DNA of 64,000 nt from Candidatus Aalborgicola defluviihabitans (GCA_016705575.1 JADIXX010000001.1:744001-808000); one strand, 5' to 3'; shown: positions 42,649 through 52,121, counted from the first letter of the stretch. Translations and numbers: made by a program. Notes: generated by a model from the letters alone, not told the origin.

Positions 42649-43388
42649 GCGCGGCGCCGATCTTCGTAGTGTGAGGCCAGCTTCCACCACAGCAGCGGGC
42701 GGCTGGTGCGGCGCAACACGGGTACACGGGGTAGTTCCAGCAGGGAATCATCGCTTTGGCAGCGCCCCCGCTGCGTCGTGGTCGCACTGGTATAACCGGC
42801 TTGGGCCACCTGGGCCACATGGTCTGCCGTGAACTCGCCATAGGGGTAGCAAAAGTGCTGCACTGCAGCGCCGGTGATTTGTTCCAACTCGGTCTTGCAA
42901 CCGGCAATTTCGTCCCAGCAGGAGGCCACATCCAGCGTGGGCAAGCGCACGTGATGGCGGGTGTGGGCGCCAATCTCCTGGCCTGCAGCCAGCCACTGCT
43001 GCAGGTGTTGCTGCGCCATCAATTCTGAGGGTGGCACGCCGTTGTGGCGGTCCCAGCTGTTGGTTTGACCCAGCATGGCGCTGACCACGTAGCAGGTTGA
43101 AGAAAAACCCAACTGCTGCAGCACAGGCACAGCATGGGTCAGGTTGTTGAGGTAGCCGTCGTCAAAGGTAATGCCAAACACCTTGCCATGTGCCTCGCCA
43201 CGCAAATAGGGCAACAGTGCCGTCATGGACAAGCCGCGCCAGCCCAGAGCTTTCAGGAAACCCATGCGCGATGCAAAGTCCGGTGGCGCCACGCTCAAGC
43301 TGCGATAACCCGTGCCCTTGGGCGGCTCGGGCGCAATCTGGTGGAAGGTGAGGATGGGGATAGGATTCACGCGCGCGCACCGCCCCAA
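42645..43388 (-). CDS. polysaccharide deacetylase (NodB-type)
   Basis: The 247-residue enzyme has the NodB motifs ITFDDGYLNN (metal-binding Asp pair) and HTRHHVRL (metal His), then YPYGEF. It removes N-acetyl groups from surface polysaccharide or LPS sugars. The start is uncertain: TTG at 43388 directly follows the rng stop, and GTG at 43370 (giving VNPIPILTFHQ) is nearer to the family start. It overlaps the glycosyltransferase by 4 bases. Confidence 0.85.
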   Translation of the reverse strand: MGRCARVNPIPILTFHQIAPEPPKGTGYRSLSVAPPDFASRMGFLKALGWRGLSMTALLPYLRGEAHGKVFGITFDDGYLNNLTHAVPVLQQLGFSSTCYVVSAMLGQTNSWDRHNGVPPSELMAQQHLQQWLAAGQEIGAHTRHHVRLPTLDVASCWDEIAGCKTELEQITGAAVQHFCYPYGEFTADHVAQVAQAGYTSATTTQRGRCQSDDSLLELPRVPVLRRTSRPLLWWKLASHYEDRRRA

Positions 43389-44865
43389 CTACAGCAGCAC
43401 AATGTCGTACTGCTCTTGCCCCATGGCCGCCTCGCTCTGCAGCGATACCGGCTTGCCAATGAACTCCGACAGGCCAGCCAGGTGCTGGCTTTCTTCATCC
43501 AAAAACAGCTCGATCACCTTGGGGCTGGCCACCACGCGGAATTCACGCGGGTTGAACTGGCGCGCCTCGCGCAGAATCTCGCGAAAAATGTCGTAGGCCA
43601 CGCTGCGCGGCGTTTTGACAATGCCCTTGCCTTCGCAGCTGGGGCACGGCTCACACAGCATATGGGCCAGCGATTCGCGGGTGCGCTTGCGCGTCATCTC
43701 CACCAGGCCCAGCTGCGAGAAACCGCCCGCCATGGTCTTGACACGGTCGCGGGCCAATTGCTTGCGGAACTCGGCCAACACGGAGTCGCGGTGGTCCTCA
43801 CGCACCATGTCGATAAAGTCCACGATGATGATGCCGCCCAGGTTGCGCAAGCGCAGTTGCCGGGCAATGGCCTGCGCGGCTTCCAGGTTGGTCTTGAAGA
43901 TGGTGTCGTCAAAGTTGCGGGCACCCACAAAACCGCCGGTATTCACATCTACTGTGGTCAGCGCTTCGGTCTGGTCCACGATCAGGTAGCCGCCCGACTT
44001 GAGCTCCACACGCCGGCCCAGGGCCTTGGCAATTTCCTCGTCAATCGAGAATAAATCAAAGATGGGCCGCTCGCCCTTGTAGTGCTGGAGCTTGGACGCT
44101 GCCATGGGCATGAACTCGCTGCCAAAGGCCTTCAGTGCTTCAAACTGTTCGCGCGAATCCACACGGATGGTTTGCGTGGTTTCGCTCACCATGTCGCGCA
44201 GCACGCGTTGCAACAGGCTCAAATCCTGGTGCAAGATCGACTGTGCTGGCAGGCGCACCGAGGCATCTTTAATGCGCGCCCAGGCTTTGCGCAGGTAGCC
44301 AATGTCGTCGCCCAGTTCGGCATCCGAGGCATCCTCGCCATTCGTGCGCAAAATGAAGCCCCCACCCTCTTTGCCCGCGAGTTGCTGCATGCGGGCACGC
44401 AGTTCATCACGCTGGTTGTTGGGGATTTTTTGCGAAATACCAATGTGGTCGTCCTGCGGCAAAAACACCAGCAAACGCCCTGCAATGCTGATTTGGGTGG
44501 ACAAGCGCGCGCCCTTGGAACCAATGGGTTCCTTGATGACCTGCACCATGAGGGACTGGCCCTCAAAAATCTGCTTCTCAATGGGGATCAGCGGGGCACT
44601 GCCCTTGGCGGCAAACGGGGCTTCGCCATCCGGCTGGCGGTGCCAGACATCGGCTACATGCAAAAAAGCCGCACGCTCCAGCCCAATGTCAATAAAGGCC
44701 GACTGCATGCCTGGCAGCACCCGCGCCACCTTGCCCAGGTAGACGTTGCCGACCAGGCCTGCGCTCCAGGGCGCGCTCCACATGCAGCTCTTGCACGGCG
44801 CCGTTTTCCATAACCGCCACCCGCGCTTCCTGGGGTGACCAGTTGATCAGAATATCTTGTTGCAT
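43389..44865 (-). CDS. rng: ribonuclease G with an apparent +1 frameshift near its 5' end
   Basis: Ribonuclease G trims the 5' end of 16S rRNA and decays mRNA. The frame from ATG 44865 encodes a normal N-terminus (MQQDILINWSPQEARVAV, then HVERALER), but at 44760 one extra base (T on the plus strand, A in the gene) breaks it. The expected continuation LVGNVYLGKVARVLPG lies in the next frame, which runs intact to 43389 with the S1 domain, ARKRTRESLAHMLCEPCPSCEGKG and the Asp residues of VDVNTGGFVGARNF and IIIVDFIDM. Without correction only a start at 44783 would give protein, missing the first 28 residues. A sequencing error or a true lesion are both possible. Confidence 0.85.
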
Positions 44866-44889
44866 GGCGCCCTATCGGGGTTGTTCGGT

Positions 44890-45510
44890 TCAGACTGCAA
44901 AACCCAGGGACCGCAGTGCCTGGGCCGTCTCAAAAAGTGGAAGCCCCATGATGCCAGAGTACGAGCCACTCAGGTGCGCAATGTGTGCTGCCGCCTTGCC
45001 TTGCACACCATAGGCACCGGCCTTGCCCATGGGTTCACCGGTGGCCACATAGGCATCAATTTCATGGTCAGACAGGTCAGAAAAGGTAACCCATGACTCG
45101 CTGTAAGTGGCTTCAACCCGGCCCTGCCAACCCACCGCAATTGCCGTCAACACCCGGTGCGGGCGGTTGGACAGCGCGCGCAGCATGCGCTTGGCGTCTG
45201 CAGCGTCTTCCGGCTTGCCAAATAGGGTGCTGCCCAATGACACCGTGGTGTCGGCACACAGCACGGGTGCCGGTGGCAGCTTGCGTTGCTCCAGGCGCTG
45301 CAGCGCGGCCTGCAACTTCAGACCAGTTACGCGTTGCACATAAGTCTTGGGCGCTTCGTTGCGCAGCACTGCTTCGAGCGATTCGGCATCTTCGCTGGAG
45401 TCGGGCAATAGCAGTTCGTGGCGCACACCCAACTGGTCCAGCAACTGGCTGCGCCGGGGGCTTTGGGACGCCAGGTAGATAAAGCCAGGCAATGTTTCGC
45501 CAACAGGCAT
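44890..45510 (-). CDS. maf: Maf nucleotide pyrophosphatase (YhdE-type)
   Basis: The 206-residue house-cleaning enzyme hydrolyses non-canonical or dTTP/UTP nucleotides. It has the Maf start FIYLASQSPRRSQLLDQLG, the catalytic region LCADTTVS and GEPMGKAGAYGVQGKAA. I chose ATG 45510, with GGGAG upstream, over GTG 45519. It ends 24 bases before the rng start on the same strand. Confidence 0.9.
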   Translation of the reverse strand: MPVGETLPGFIYLASQSPRRSQLLDQLGVRHELLLPDSSEDAESLEAVLRNEAPKTYVQRVTGLKLQAALQRLEQRKLPPAPVLCADTTVSLGSTLFGKPEDAADAKRMLRALSNRPHRVLTAIAVGWQGRVEATYSESWVTFSDLSDHEIDAYVATGEPMGKAGAYGVQGKAAAHIAHLSGSYSGIMGLPLFETAQALRSLGFAV

Positions 45511-45515
45511 TGTGA

Positions 45516-45983
45516 TCACTCCCGATGGTACGGATGGTTGGCATTGACGGACCAGGCGCGGTACAGCTGCTCAATCAACAACACCCGGGCAAATGCGTGC
45601 GGCAGGGTCAGGTCCGACAGGCGGATACGTTCATGCGCAGCCTGGCGAAAAGCGGGGTCCAGGCCGTCGGGGCCGCCAATGACCAGGGCTACGTCATCAC
45701 CGCTGAGTTGCCAGTCCTGGAGCTTGGAGGCCAGCGCCAGCGTGGTGACGGTGGTTCCGCGCTCGTCCAGGGCCACGATGCGGGTGCCCTTGGGGATGGC
45801 GGCTTCAATGCGGGCACGCTCGGCGGCGTACAGCGTCTCCAGAGTTTTGGAGCCGCGCGGCTCGGTCTTGACAGCCTTGAGCTCGACCTGCAGTTCACGC
45901 GGAAAGCGCTTGGCGTAATCGTCCCAGGCGGTTTGCGCCCAGTCAGGCACGCGCTGACCCACGGCAACGATGAGCAGGCGCAC
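45516..45983 (-). CDS. rlmH: 23S rRNA pseudouridine-1915 N3-methyltransferase
   Basis: The 155-residue SPOUT methyltransferase methylates pseudouridine 1915 in helix 69. The knotted fold motif GTRIVALDERG is near residue 70 and LVIGGPDGLDPAFRQAA follows. Length matches the family. It is 7 bases behind rsfS, a common neighbour. Confidence 0.95.
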   Translation of the reverse strand: MRLLIVAVGQRVPDWAQTAWDDYAKRFPRELQVELKAVKTEPRGSKTLETLYAAERARIEAAIPKGTRIVALDERGTTVTTLALASKLQDWQLSGDDVALVIGGPDGLDPAFRQAAHERIRLSDLTLPHAFARVLLIEQLYRAWSVNANHPYHRE

Positions 45984-45990
45984 GGCGGAA

Positions 45991-46656
45991 TCAGGCTTTG
46001 CGGGTAGCGGGCTTCTTGGCTGGTGCTTTCTTGGCCGCGGCTTTCTTGGCGGCGGGTTTGACCGTCGACTTGATCACGACCGTAGGCACCTTCTTGGCAG
46101 CCGGCTTTTTCACGACGGCTTTTTTGGCTGGTGCTTTTTCGGCTGCTTTTTTCAGGGCTGCCTTGGACGGGAAGGCTTCTGCCACACCCTTCTTGGCAGC
46201 GTTGGAGCGCCTCAAATTGGTGGGCTCCACCTTGGCTGCAGTTTTCTTGGCGGCAGCCTTGGCGCTCTCGGGCATGGCAGGCTTGGCGGCACCGAGCTTC
46301 ATGCGCACGGGCTTCTCGCCCCACAGCTCTTCGAGGTTGTAGTACTGGCGAAACGTTGGCTGCATGATGTGCACCACGGCCTGGCCGCAATCCACAATGA
46401 TCCATTCACCATTGGCCTCGCCCTCAATCCGTGGCTTGGCAAAACCGGCTTCGCGCACGGCATCGCGCACGCTGGCGGCCAGCGCCTTGGTCTGCCGATT
46501 GGAAGTGCCCGAGGCCACGATCACCCGTTCAAACAATGCCGACAACGCCTCGGTGTCAAACACCACGATGTCCTGGGCTTTGACGTCTTCCAGACCATCG
46601 ACGATGGCGCGCTGGAGTTTGGTAATGTCTTTTTTGGCAACGGTGGGAGTATTCAT
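45991..46656 (-). CDS. rsfS: ribosomal silencing factor RsfS with long Lys/Ala-rich tail
   Basis: The first 118 residues are a standard RsfS (DUF143) domain that binds bL14 and blocks subunit joining: AIVDGLEDVKAQDIVVFDTE, VASGTSNRQTKALA, and EGEANGEWIIVDCGQAVVHIM. The remaining 100 residues form a low-complexity tail with repeated AKKA, PAKK and KKPA units, reminiscent of histone-H1-like proteins. Such tails are seen in some betaproteobacterial RsfS but the function is unknown; RNA or DNA binding is a guess. The start overlaps the nadD stop (TGATG). Confidence 0.93.
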   Translation of the reverse strand: MNTPTVAKKDITKLQRAIVDGLEDVKAQDIVVFDTEALSALFERVIVASGTSNRQTKALAASVRDAVREAGFAKPRIEGEANGEWIIVDCGQAVVHIMQPTFRQYYNLEELWGEKPVRMKLGAAKPAMPESAKAAAKKTAAKVEPTNLRRSNAAKKGVAEAFPSKAALKKAAEKAPAKKAVVKKPAAKKVPTVVIKSTVKPAAKKAAAKKAPAKKPATRKA

Positions 46657-47273
46657 CAGGCGGTCTGGTAAAGGTGATGGTGATCAATATAACGCGCAAC
46701 GGGTTCAAAAACCAGTGCGTCAGTGCTTTGGTGGTTTGCCACACGCAAGCGGATGTCAGTCGCGCTAACGTCCATGGGGGGCATCTCAATCACTTGAAAG
46801 GCCGTTGGCGCCAAATGCAGTGTTTCAAATAAGGTGGTAGCCCTCGTAAAACCTGCGCGAGCAGCTACACATATTGTAGCAAGCTGCAAAACGTCTTGCC
46901 AGCGGTGCCAGGTACCCAACGATTGAGCCTGGTCTTCTCCCACAATCAGGAAAAATTGGGCTGCCGGATACTCGGCCCGCAAGGCCTCCAGCGTCTCCAC
47001 GGTGTAGCTGGGGCCACTGCGCTGGGTTTCGCGCGGATCAACCACCACCTTGTCCACACCGGCAAAGGTCAAACGCGTCATGGCCAGCCGGTGAAGAGCG
47101 GGGGACAGAGTGCGGGTTTTGTGCCAGGCGTGGCCGGTGGGGATGATGTGCAAGGCGTCCAGTTGCAACTGCGCAATCGCCGCGCGCGCCAGTGCCACAT
47201 GGGCAACATGGGGCGGATCAAACGCACCGCCAAATACGCCGATGCGCTGCGGTGGTAGGGTTGCCAGACTCAT
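46656..47273 (-). CDS. nadD: nicotinate-nucleotide adenylyltransferase
   Basis: The 205-residue enzyme adenylates nicotinate mononucleotide in NAD synthesis. It has the GGAFDPPHVAH motif and SATDIR near the C-terminus. A copy of the dispersed repeat (46823-46878) is part of the coding frame: it supplies VAARAGFTRAT, at the position where NadD proteins usually carry a VA-x-RPG(Y/F)-like motif. Confidence 0.92.
   Translation of the reverse strand: MSLATLPPQRIGVFGGAFDPPHVAHVALARAAIAQLQLDALHIIPTGHAWHKTRTLSPALHRLAMTRLTFAGVDKVVVDPRETQRSGPSYTVETLEALRAEYPAAQFFLIVGEDQAQSLGTWHRWQDVLQLATICVAARAGFTRATTLFETLHLAPTAFQVIEMPPMDVSATDIRLRVANHQSTDALVFEPVARYIDHHHLYQTA
46823..46878 (-). repeat. dispersed repeat copy 6 (inside nadD)
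   Basis: The minus strand reads GTAGCTGCTCGCGCAGG and TTTTACGAGGGCTACCACC, matching the other copies. It lies in frame in nadD. Confidence 0.7.
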
Positions 47274-47283
47274 GCCGCGCCTC

Positions 47284-48201
47284 TCAAACCCAGTTTCTCC
47301 GTGGCAAAAACTGCGTGGTCAGCGCAGCTTCGGACGTACCGGCCTCGGGTACCGACTGGTAAGCCCAGCTCGCCAGGGGCGGCATGGACAACAAAATAGA
47401 TTCTGTGCGCCCACCCGACTGCAGGCCAAAATGCGTGCCCCGGTCCCACACCAGGTTGAACTCCACATAGCGGCCCCGGCGGTAAAGCTGGAAATTGCGT
47501 TCACGTTCGCCATAGGCCATGGTCTTGCGGCGCTCCACAATGGGCAGGTAGGCACCTAAAAACGCATCGCCCACGGACAGCATCAGCGCAAAGCCATTGT
47601 CAAAGCCGCCCTCGGCAAAATCGTCAAAGAAGATGCCGCCAATGCCACGTTGTTCATTGCGGTGCTTGAGGAAAAAATACGCGTCGCACCACTCTTTGAA
47701 GCGCGGGTATTTGTCTGCTCCAAAAGGGGTCAACGAATCTTTGCAGGTCTGGTGAAAATGCACGGCATCTTCCTCAAAGCCATAAAACGGCGTCAAGTCC
47801 ATACCACCGCCAAACCAGTTGACTCGCTCCTGCCCTGGGTGGCCGGCGGAGATCATGCGCACATTCATGTGCACTGTGGGCACATAAGGATTGCGTGGGT
47901 GGAACACCAGCGACACGCCCATGGCCTCGAACGGCGCACCGGCCAGCTCGGGGCGGTGTTGCGTGGCAGACGGTGGCAGTTTGGGGCCGCGCACGTGCGA
48001 GAAACCGCACCCAGCACGCTCAAACACCGGGCCGCCTTCCATGATGCGGGTGATGCCGTTGCCTTGCAGCGGCTCCTGCGGCGCTTTTTCCCAGTGGTCA
48101 TTCACCAACGGGCTGCCGTCCAGTACGGTCAGGGCGCCAGTGATGCTCTCCTGCAGGCCCAACAGATAGGCCCGCACCATGCCATTGCGCGCGTCGCTCA
48201 T
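47284..48201 (-). CDS. hemF: oxygen-dependent coproporphyrinogen III oxidase
   Basis: The 305-residue HemF converts coproporphyrinogen III to protoporphyrinogen IX, using O2. Family segments seen are NVRMISAGHPGQERVNWFGGGMDLTP, GIGGIFFDDF and FNLVWDRGTHFGLQSGGRTESILLSMPP. Length is normal. The start overlaps the purD stop by 4 bases. Confidence 0.96.
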   Translation of the reverse strand: MSDARNGMVRAYLLGLQESITGALTVLDGSPLVNDHWEKAPQEPLQGNGITRIMEGGPVFERAGCGFSHVRGPKLPPSATQHRPELAGAPFEAMGVSLVFHPRNPYVPTVHMNVRMISAGHPGQERVNWFGGGMDLTPFYGFEEDAVHFHQTCKDSLTPFGADKYPRFKEWCDAYFFLKHRNEQRGIGGIFFDDFAEGGFDNGFALMLSVGDAFLGAYLPIVERRKTMAYGERERNFQLYRRGRYVEFNLVWDRGTHFGLQSGGRTESILLSMPPLASWAYQSVPEAGTSEAALTTQFLPRRNWV

Positions 48202-49523
48202 CGGGTGGCCTTGGCGCCCTCACCCACCGGACGCACGGCACGGTGACCAATGTCTTTGCGGTATTGCATGCCGTCAAAACGGATGTTGCCAATGGCCTCG
48301 TAAGTCGCCTGGCGCGCGGCACGGGGGTTTTCACCCAACGCAGTCACACACAGCACGCGCCCACCGCTGGTGCGGGTTGTGCCATCTACCTGTTCGGTGC
48401 CGGCATGGAACACCATGGCGGTTTCGGATTCCACAGGTAGCCCTGTAATCAAATCACCCTTACGCGGCGCAAGCGGATAACCATAGGCTGCCAGCACCAC
48501 ACCCAGGGCAGTACGGCGGTCCCATTCGAGCTCCCTATTTTCCAAGCCACCGGGTTCGGTCGCGGCCCACAGCACATCCAGAAAATCGGACTTGAGGCGC
48601 ATCAAAATGGGCTGCGTTTCGGGGTCGCCCATGCGGCAGTTAAATTCCAGCGTCTTGACCTGGCCTTGGGGGTCAATCATCAAGCCAGCGTACAAAAATC
48701 CGGTGTAAGGAATGCCGTCTTGCTCCATACCCTTGAGCGTGGGCAAGATGATCTCGCGCATGGCACGGGCATGCACTTGGGGCGTCACCACCAGAGCGGG
48801 CGAATAGGCGCCCATGCCGCCGGTGTTGGGGCCCTGGTCGTCATCCAGCAAGCGCTTGTGGTCTTGGCTGGTGGCCAACGGCACCACGTCCTTGCCGTCG
48901 CACAAGACCATGAAACTGGCTTCTTCGCCCTCTAAAAACTCTTCAATCACCACGCGTGGCACGGCCACACCGCCCTCGCCCGCGTTGTGCATCACGCCCA
49001 ACTTGTTGTCCAGCAACATGAAGTCGATGGCAGCGTGGGCCTCGTCCAACGACATCGCCACCACCACGCCTTTGCCTGCGGCCAGGCCGTCCGCCTTGAC
49101 CACAATGGGCGCGCCCATGCGGGTCACATAGGCATGGGCCGCCACCGGGTCGGTGAACGCTTCATAGGCCGCCGTGGGAATGCCATGGCGCTGCATAAAG
49201 GCTTTGGAGAAGGCCTTGGAGCTTTCCAGCTGGGCAGCAGCTTGGGTGGGGCCAAAAATGCGCATGCCGTGGCGGCGAAACTCGTCCACCACACCGGCAG
49301 CCAGCGGAGCCTCGGGACCCACCACGGTCAGATTGATTTTGTTGGCCTGAGCCCATTCACGCAGGGCTACTACGTCGGTAATGGGGATGTTTTCCAGGCG
49401 GCTGTCCAGCGCCGTGCCCCCATTGCCAGGGGCCACATAGACCGTTTGCACCTTGGGCGACTGCGCCAACTTCCAGGCGAAAGCGTGTTCACGCCCACCG
49501 CCACCAATCACAAGAACATTCAT
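48198..49523 (-). CDS. purD: phosphoribosylamine-glycine ligase
   Basis: The 441-residue enzyme carries out the second step of purine synthesis. It has the start MNVLVIGGGGREHAFAWKLAQS, the ATP-grasp region with VVKADGLAAGKGVVVA and the later FNCRMGDPETQPI. It is intact and of normal length. The gene starts about 50 bases after yebC on the same strand. Confidence 0.96.
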   Translation of the reverse strand: MNVLVIGGGGREHAFAWKLAQSPKVQTVYVAPGNGGTALDSRLENIPITDVVALREWAQANKINLTVVGPEAPLAAGVVDEFRRHGMRIFGPTQAAAQLESSKAFSKAFMQRHGIPTAAYEAFTDPVAAHAYVTRMGAPIVVKADGLAAGKGVVVAMSLDEAHAAIDFMLLDNKLGVMHNAGEGGVAVPRVVIEEFLEGEEASFMVLCDGKDVVPLATSQDHKRLLDDDQGPNTGGMGAYSPALVVTPQVHARAMREIILPTLKGMEQDGIPYTGFLYAGLMIDPQGQVKTLEFNCRMGDPETQPILMRLKSDFLDVLWAATEPGGLENRELEWDRRTALGVVLAAYGYPLAPRKGDLITGLPVESETAMVFHAGTEQVDGTTRTSGGRVLCVTALGENPRAARQATYEAIGNIRFDGMQYRKDIGHRAVRPVGEGAKATR

Positions 49524-49573
49524 AGAATCCTAATCAGTCGGGGGCAGAGCTAAAGATCTGTCCCGTACAGTGC

Positions 49574-50293
49574 TTATAAAGCCGCGTTGTGGTAAATCTC
49601 TTGGGTATCGTCCAGGTCTTCCAAAACGTCCAGTAGCCGTTGCATGCGCGCGGCCTCTTCCACACCCATGTCAATGGTGTTTTCCGCACGCATGGTGACG
49701 CCCGCTACATCGGCGGTAAATCCGGCAGCCTCCAGGGCGGTTTTGACAGCTTCGTAGTCTGCAGGGGTGGTCAGCACTTCAATAGCACCGTCATCATCGG
49801 TAACCACATCATCGGCACCGGCCTCCAGGGCCACTTCCATCAGCTTGTCTTCGTTGGTGCCAGGCGCAAAAATCAATTGTCCGCAGTGTTTGAACTGGAA
49901 CACCACAGAGCCTTCGGTACCCATGTTGCCACCATGTTTGCTGAAGGCGTGACGCACTTCGGCCACGGTGCGCACCTTGTTGTCGGTCATGGTGTCCACA
50001 ATGATGGCTGCACCACCAATGCCGTAACCCTCGTAACGGATCTCCTCGTACACAATGCCTTCCAGCGTTCCCGTGGCCTTGGCAATGCCGTACTTGACGT
50101 TTTCCGCCGGCATATTGGCTGCCTTGCCCTTATCAATGGCCAGGCGCAGGCGGGGGTTGGTGGTCAGGTCGCCGCCGCCCATACGTGCCGCAACCATGAT
50201 TTCACGCATCACCCGCGTCCAGATTCGCTGGCGCTTTTCATCCTGGCGACCTTTGCGGTGCTGAATATTGGCCCATTTACTATGTCCTGCCAC
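49574..50293 (-). CDS. yebC: YebC/PmpR family transcription/translation factor
   Basis: The 239-residue protein begins MAGHSKWANIQHRKGRQDEKR, the hallmark of the family, and contains ENVKYGIAKATG and GGAAIIVDTMTDNK. Members are transcriptional regulators, and recent work links some to translation of proline stretches. The gene is divergent to the HerA-like gene with 58 bases between. Confidence 0.95.
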   Translation of the reverse strand: MAGHSKWANIQHRKGRQDEKRQRIWTRVMREIMVAARMGGGDLTTNPRLRLAIDKGKAANMPAENVKYGIAKATGTLEGIVYEEIRYEGYGIGGAAIIVDTMTDNKVRTVAEVRHAFSKHGGNMGTEGSVVFQFKHCGQLIFAPGTNEDKLMEVALEAGADDVVTDDDGAIEVLTTPADYEAVKTALEAAGFTADVAGVTMRAENTIDMGVEEAARMQRLLDVLEDLDDTQEIYHNAAL

Positions 50294-50351
50294 GTGAAAT
50301 CCTTTAATTATTCGTTACCCTACTGGTTCGATTGTACTTTTTGAGTATTTC

Positions 50352-51911
50352 ATGGCCGACCTCAACGACACCAGCATCCTGATTGCCCAGCATGGCACAG
50401 ACAACAATATTGTCCAGTGCTGCCTGCTGCCCAACAAGGCCAACCGCCACGGCCTGATCACCGGCGCCACTGGCACTGGCAAGACCATCACCCTGCAGAC
50501 CATGGCCGAGGGCTTCTCCAGCCGGGGCGTGCCGGTGTTCATGGCCGACGTCAAAGGCGACCTGACCGGCATCTCACAAGCGGGTGTTGCAAAAGCCGGT
50601 TTGACCAAAATCATTGCCGAGCGTGGCCTGCCCACACCCAGCTACCAGGCCTTCCCCACCACCCTGTGGGACGTGTTTGGCGAGCAAGGCCACCCGGTGC
50701 GTGCCACCGTCAGCGATTTGGGGCCGCTGTTGCTCTCGCGCATGCTCAACCTGAATGACACCCAGGCTGGCGTGCTGCAACTGGTCTTCAAGATTGCCGA
50801 TGACGCCGGCCTCTTGCTCTTGGACATGAAAGACCTGCGCGCCATGTGCCAGGACGTAGGCGACAACGCCAGCCAGTACACCACCGAATACGGCAACATC
50901 AGCGCCGCCAGCATTGGCGCCATACAGCGCGGGTTGATGCAAATTGAGGCCCAGGGCGGCGAGAAGTTCTTTGGCGAGCCCATGCTCAACATTGCCGACT
51001 TCATGCAGACAGATACCAACGGCCAAGGCATGGTCAACATCCTGGCCGCCGACAAGCTGATGAACGCGCCCCGCCTGTACGCCACCTTCTTGCTGTGGAT
51101 GCTGAGCGAACTGTTTGAGACCCTGCCCGAAGTGGGCGACCTGGATCAGCCCAAGATGGTGTTCTTCTTTGACGAAGCCCACCTGCTATTCAACGACGCA
51201 CCCAAGGTGCTGCTGGAGCGCATTGAACTGGTGGTGCGCCTGGTGCGCAGCAAGGGCGTGGGCGTGTATTTCGTCACGCAAAACCCGTTGGACATTCCCG
51301 ACACCGTGCTGGCCCAATTGGGCAACCGCGTGCAGCACGCCCTGCGCGCCTTTACGCCGCGCGACCAAAAGGCGGTCAAGTCAGCAGCAGACACCATGCG
51401 ACCCAACCCGGGCCTGGACATTGGCGCCGCCATCACCGAACTGGCCGTGGGCGAGGCCCTGGTGAGCTTTTTGGACGAGAAAGGCCGCCCCTGCCCAACC
51501 GAGCGTGTGTTTGTGTTGCCACCTTGCAGCCAGATTGGGCCGATCACGCCCGAGCAGCGCCAAGCCCTGATCGCCAGCTCGCTGGTGGCAGGCGTGTACG
51601 AGAAGGCCGTAGACCGCGAGTCTGCCTTTGAAGCCATCAAGGGCAGAACCCAGGCGCGCCAGCCCGCGCCGACGGCGAGTCAGGCCAGCACGGCTGCGCC
51701 CGCACCTGCGGGTGCACCGACCGCGCCTGCGGTACCCGAAAAGAGCATCTTTGACTCCATTGGAGACATGCTCGGTGGCGGCAACCGCCGCACCCGCACC
51801 GGCGTAGGCGAACAACTGGCCCGCAGCGCGGCGAGCTCGATTGGGCGCGAGGTGGGTCGACAAATCATCCGCGGGGTGCTGGGTGGGATTTTTGGTGGGT
51901 CTAAGCGGTAG
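50352..51911 (+). CDS. HerA-like ATPase / helicase (YjgR, DUF853)
   Basis: The 519-residue FtsK/HerA-type ATPase has Walker A GATGTGKTITLQTMAEGFS at about residues 38-56 and Walker B KMVFFFDEAHLLF at about residues 271-283, plus the arginine-finger-type tail region. The C-terminus has a Pro/Ala linker and GREVGRQIIRGVLGGIFGG. In this genome context it is a conserved DUF853 housekeeping gene rather than a defence HerA, though it borders an accessory pocket. A pseudogene fragment begins directly after its stop. Confidence 0.9.
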   Translation: MADLNDTSILIAQHGTDNNIVQCCLLPNKANRHGLITGATGTGKTITLQTMAEGFSSRGVPVFMADVKGDLTGISQAGVAKAGLTKIIAERGLPTPSYQAFPTTLWDVFGEQGHPVRATVSDLGPLLLSRMLNLNDTQAGVLQLVFKIADDAGLLLLDMKDLRAMCQDVGDNASQYTTEYGNISAASIGAIQRGLMQIEAQGGEKFFGEPMLNIADFMQTDTNGQGMVNILAADKLMNAPRLYATFLLWMLSELFETLPEVGDLDQPKMVFFFDEAHLLFNDAPKVLLERIELVVRLVRSKGVGVYFVTQNPLDIPDTVLAQLGNRVQHALRAFTPRDQKAVKSAADTMRPNPGLDIGAAITELAVGEALVSFLDEKGRPCPTERVFVLPPCSQIGPITPEQRQALIASSLVAGVYEKAVDRESAFEAIKGRTQARQPAPTASQASTAAPAPAGAPTAPAVPEKSIFDSIGDMLGGGNRRTRTGVGEQLARSAASSIGREVGRQIIRGVLGGIFGGSKR

Positions 51912-52121
51912 CCAGAATGCCTTGCCAACATCGAATGCAAGGTCATCGACAACATCAAAATGCACAACATCGTTGTGCTGGAGGCGGTTGCTGCAACCAT
52001 TGATACCACACGTCAGGAGACGTGCACGGTTCACGCTGTTGGTGACGGAACATTCATTGTTGATGGGTTCAAGATGGATCGCAAAAAGATGATGGCGTCC
52101 AAAATCTCATCGGGCATTTAG
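51912..52121 (+). pseudogene. 3' fragment of a flavin-reductase-like gene
   Basis: Directly after the stop of the HerA-like gene an open frame continues to TAG 52119-52121 without a usable start. It reads as ECLANIECKVIDNIKMHNI followed by VVLEAVAATID and later HAVGDGTFIVDGFKMDRKKM. The pattern (LANIEC, VLEV, GDGTFIVDG) is the C-terminal part of the flavin reductase/flavoredoxin-like family. It looks like the leftover of a gene cut when the accessory pocket was formed. Confidence 0.65.

Noticed and set aside
50352..51911. HerA-like gene as part of a HerA-based defence system
   Set aside because: The sequence is of the conserved YjgR/DUF853 type and no partner such as a SIR2 or DUF4297 gene is co-directional with it.
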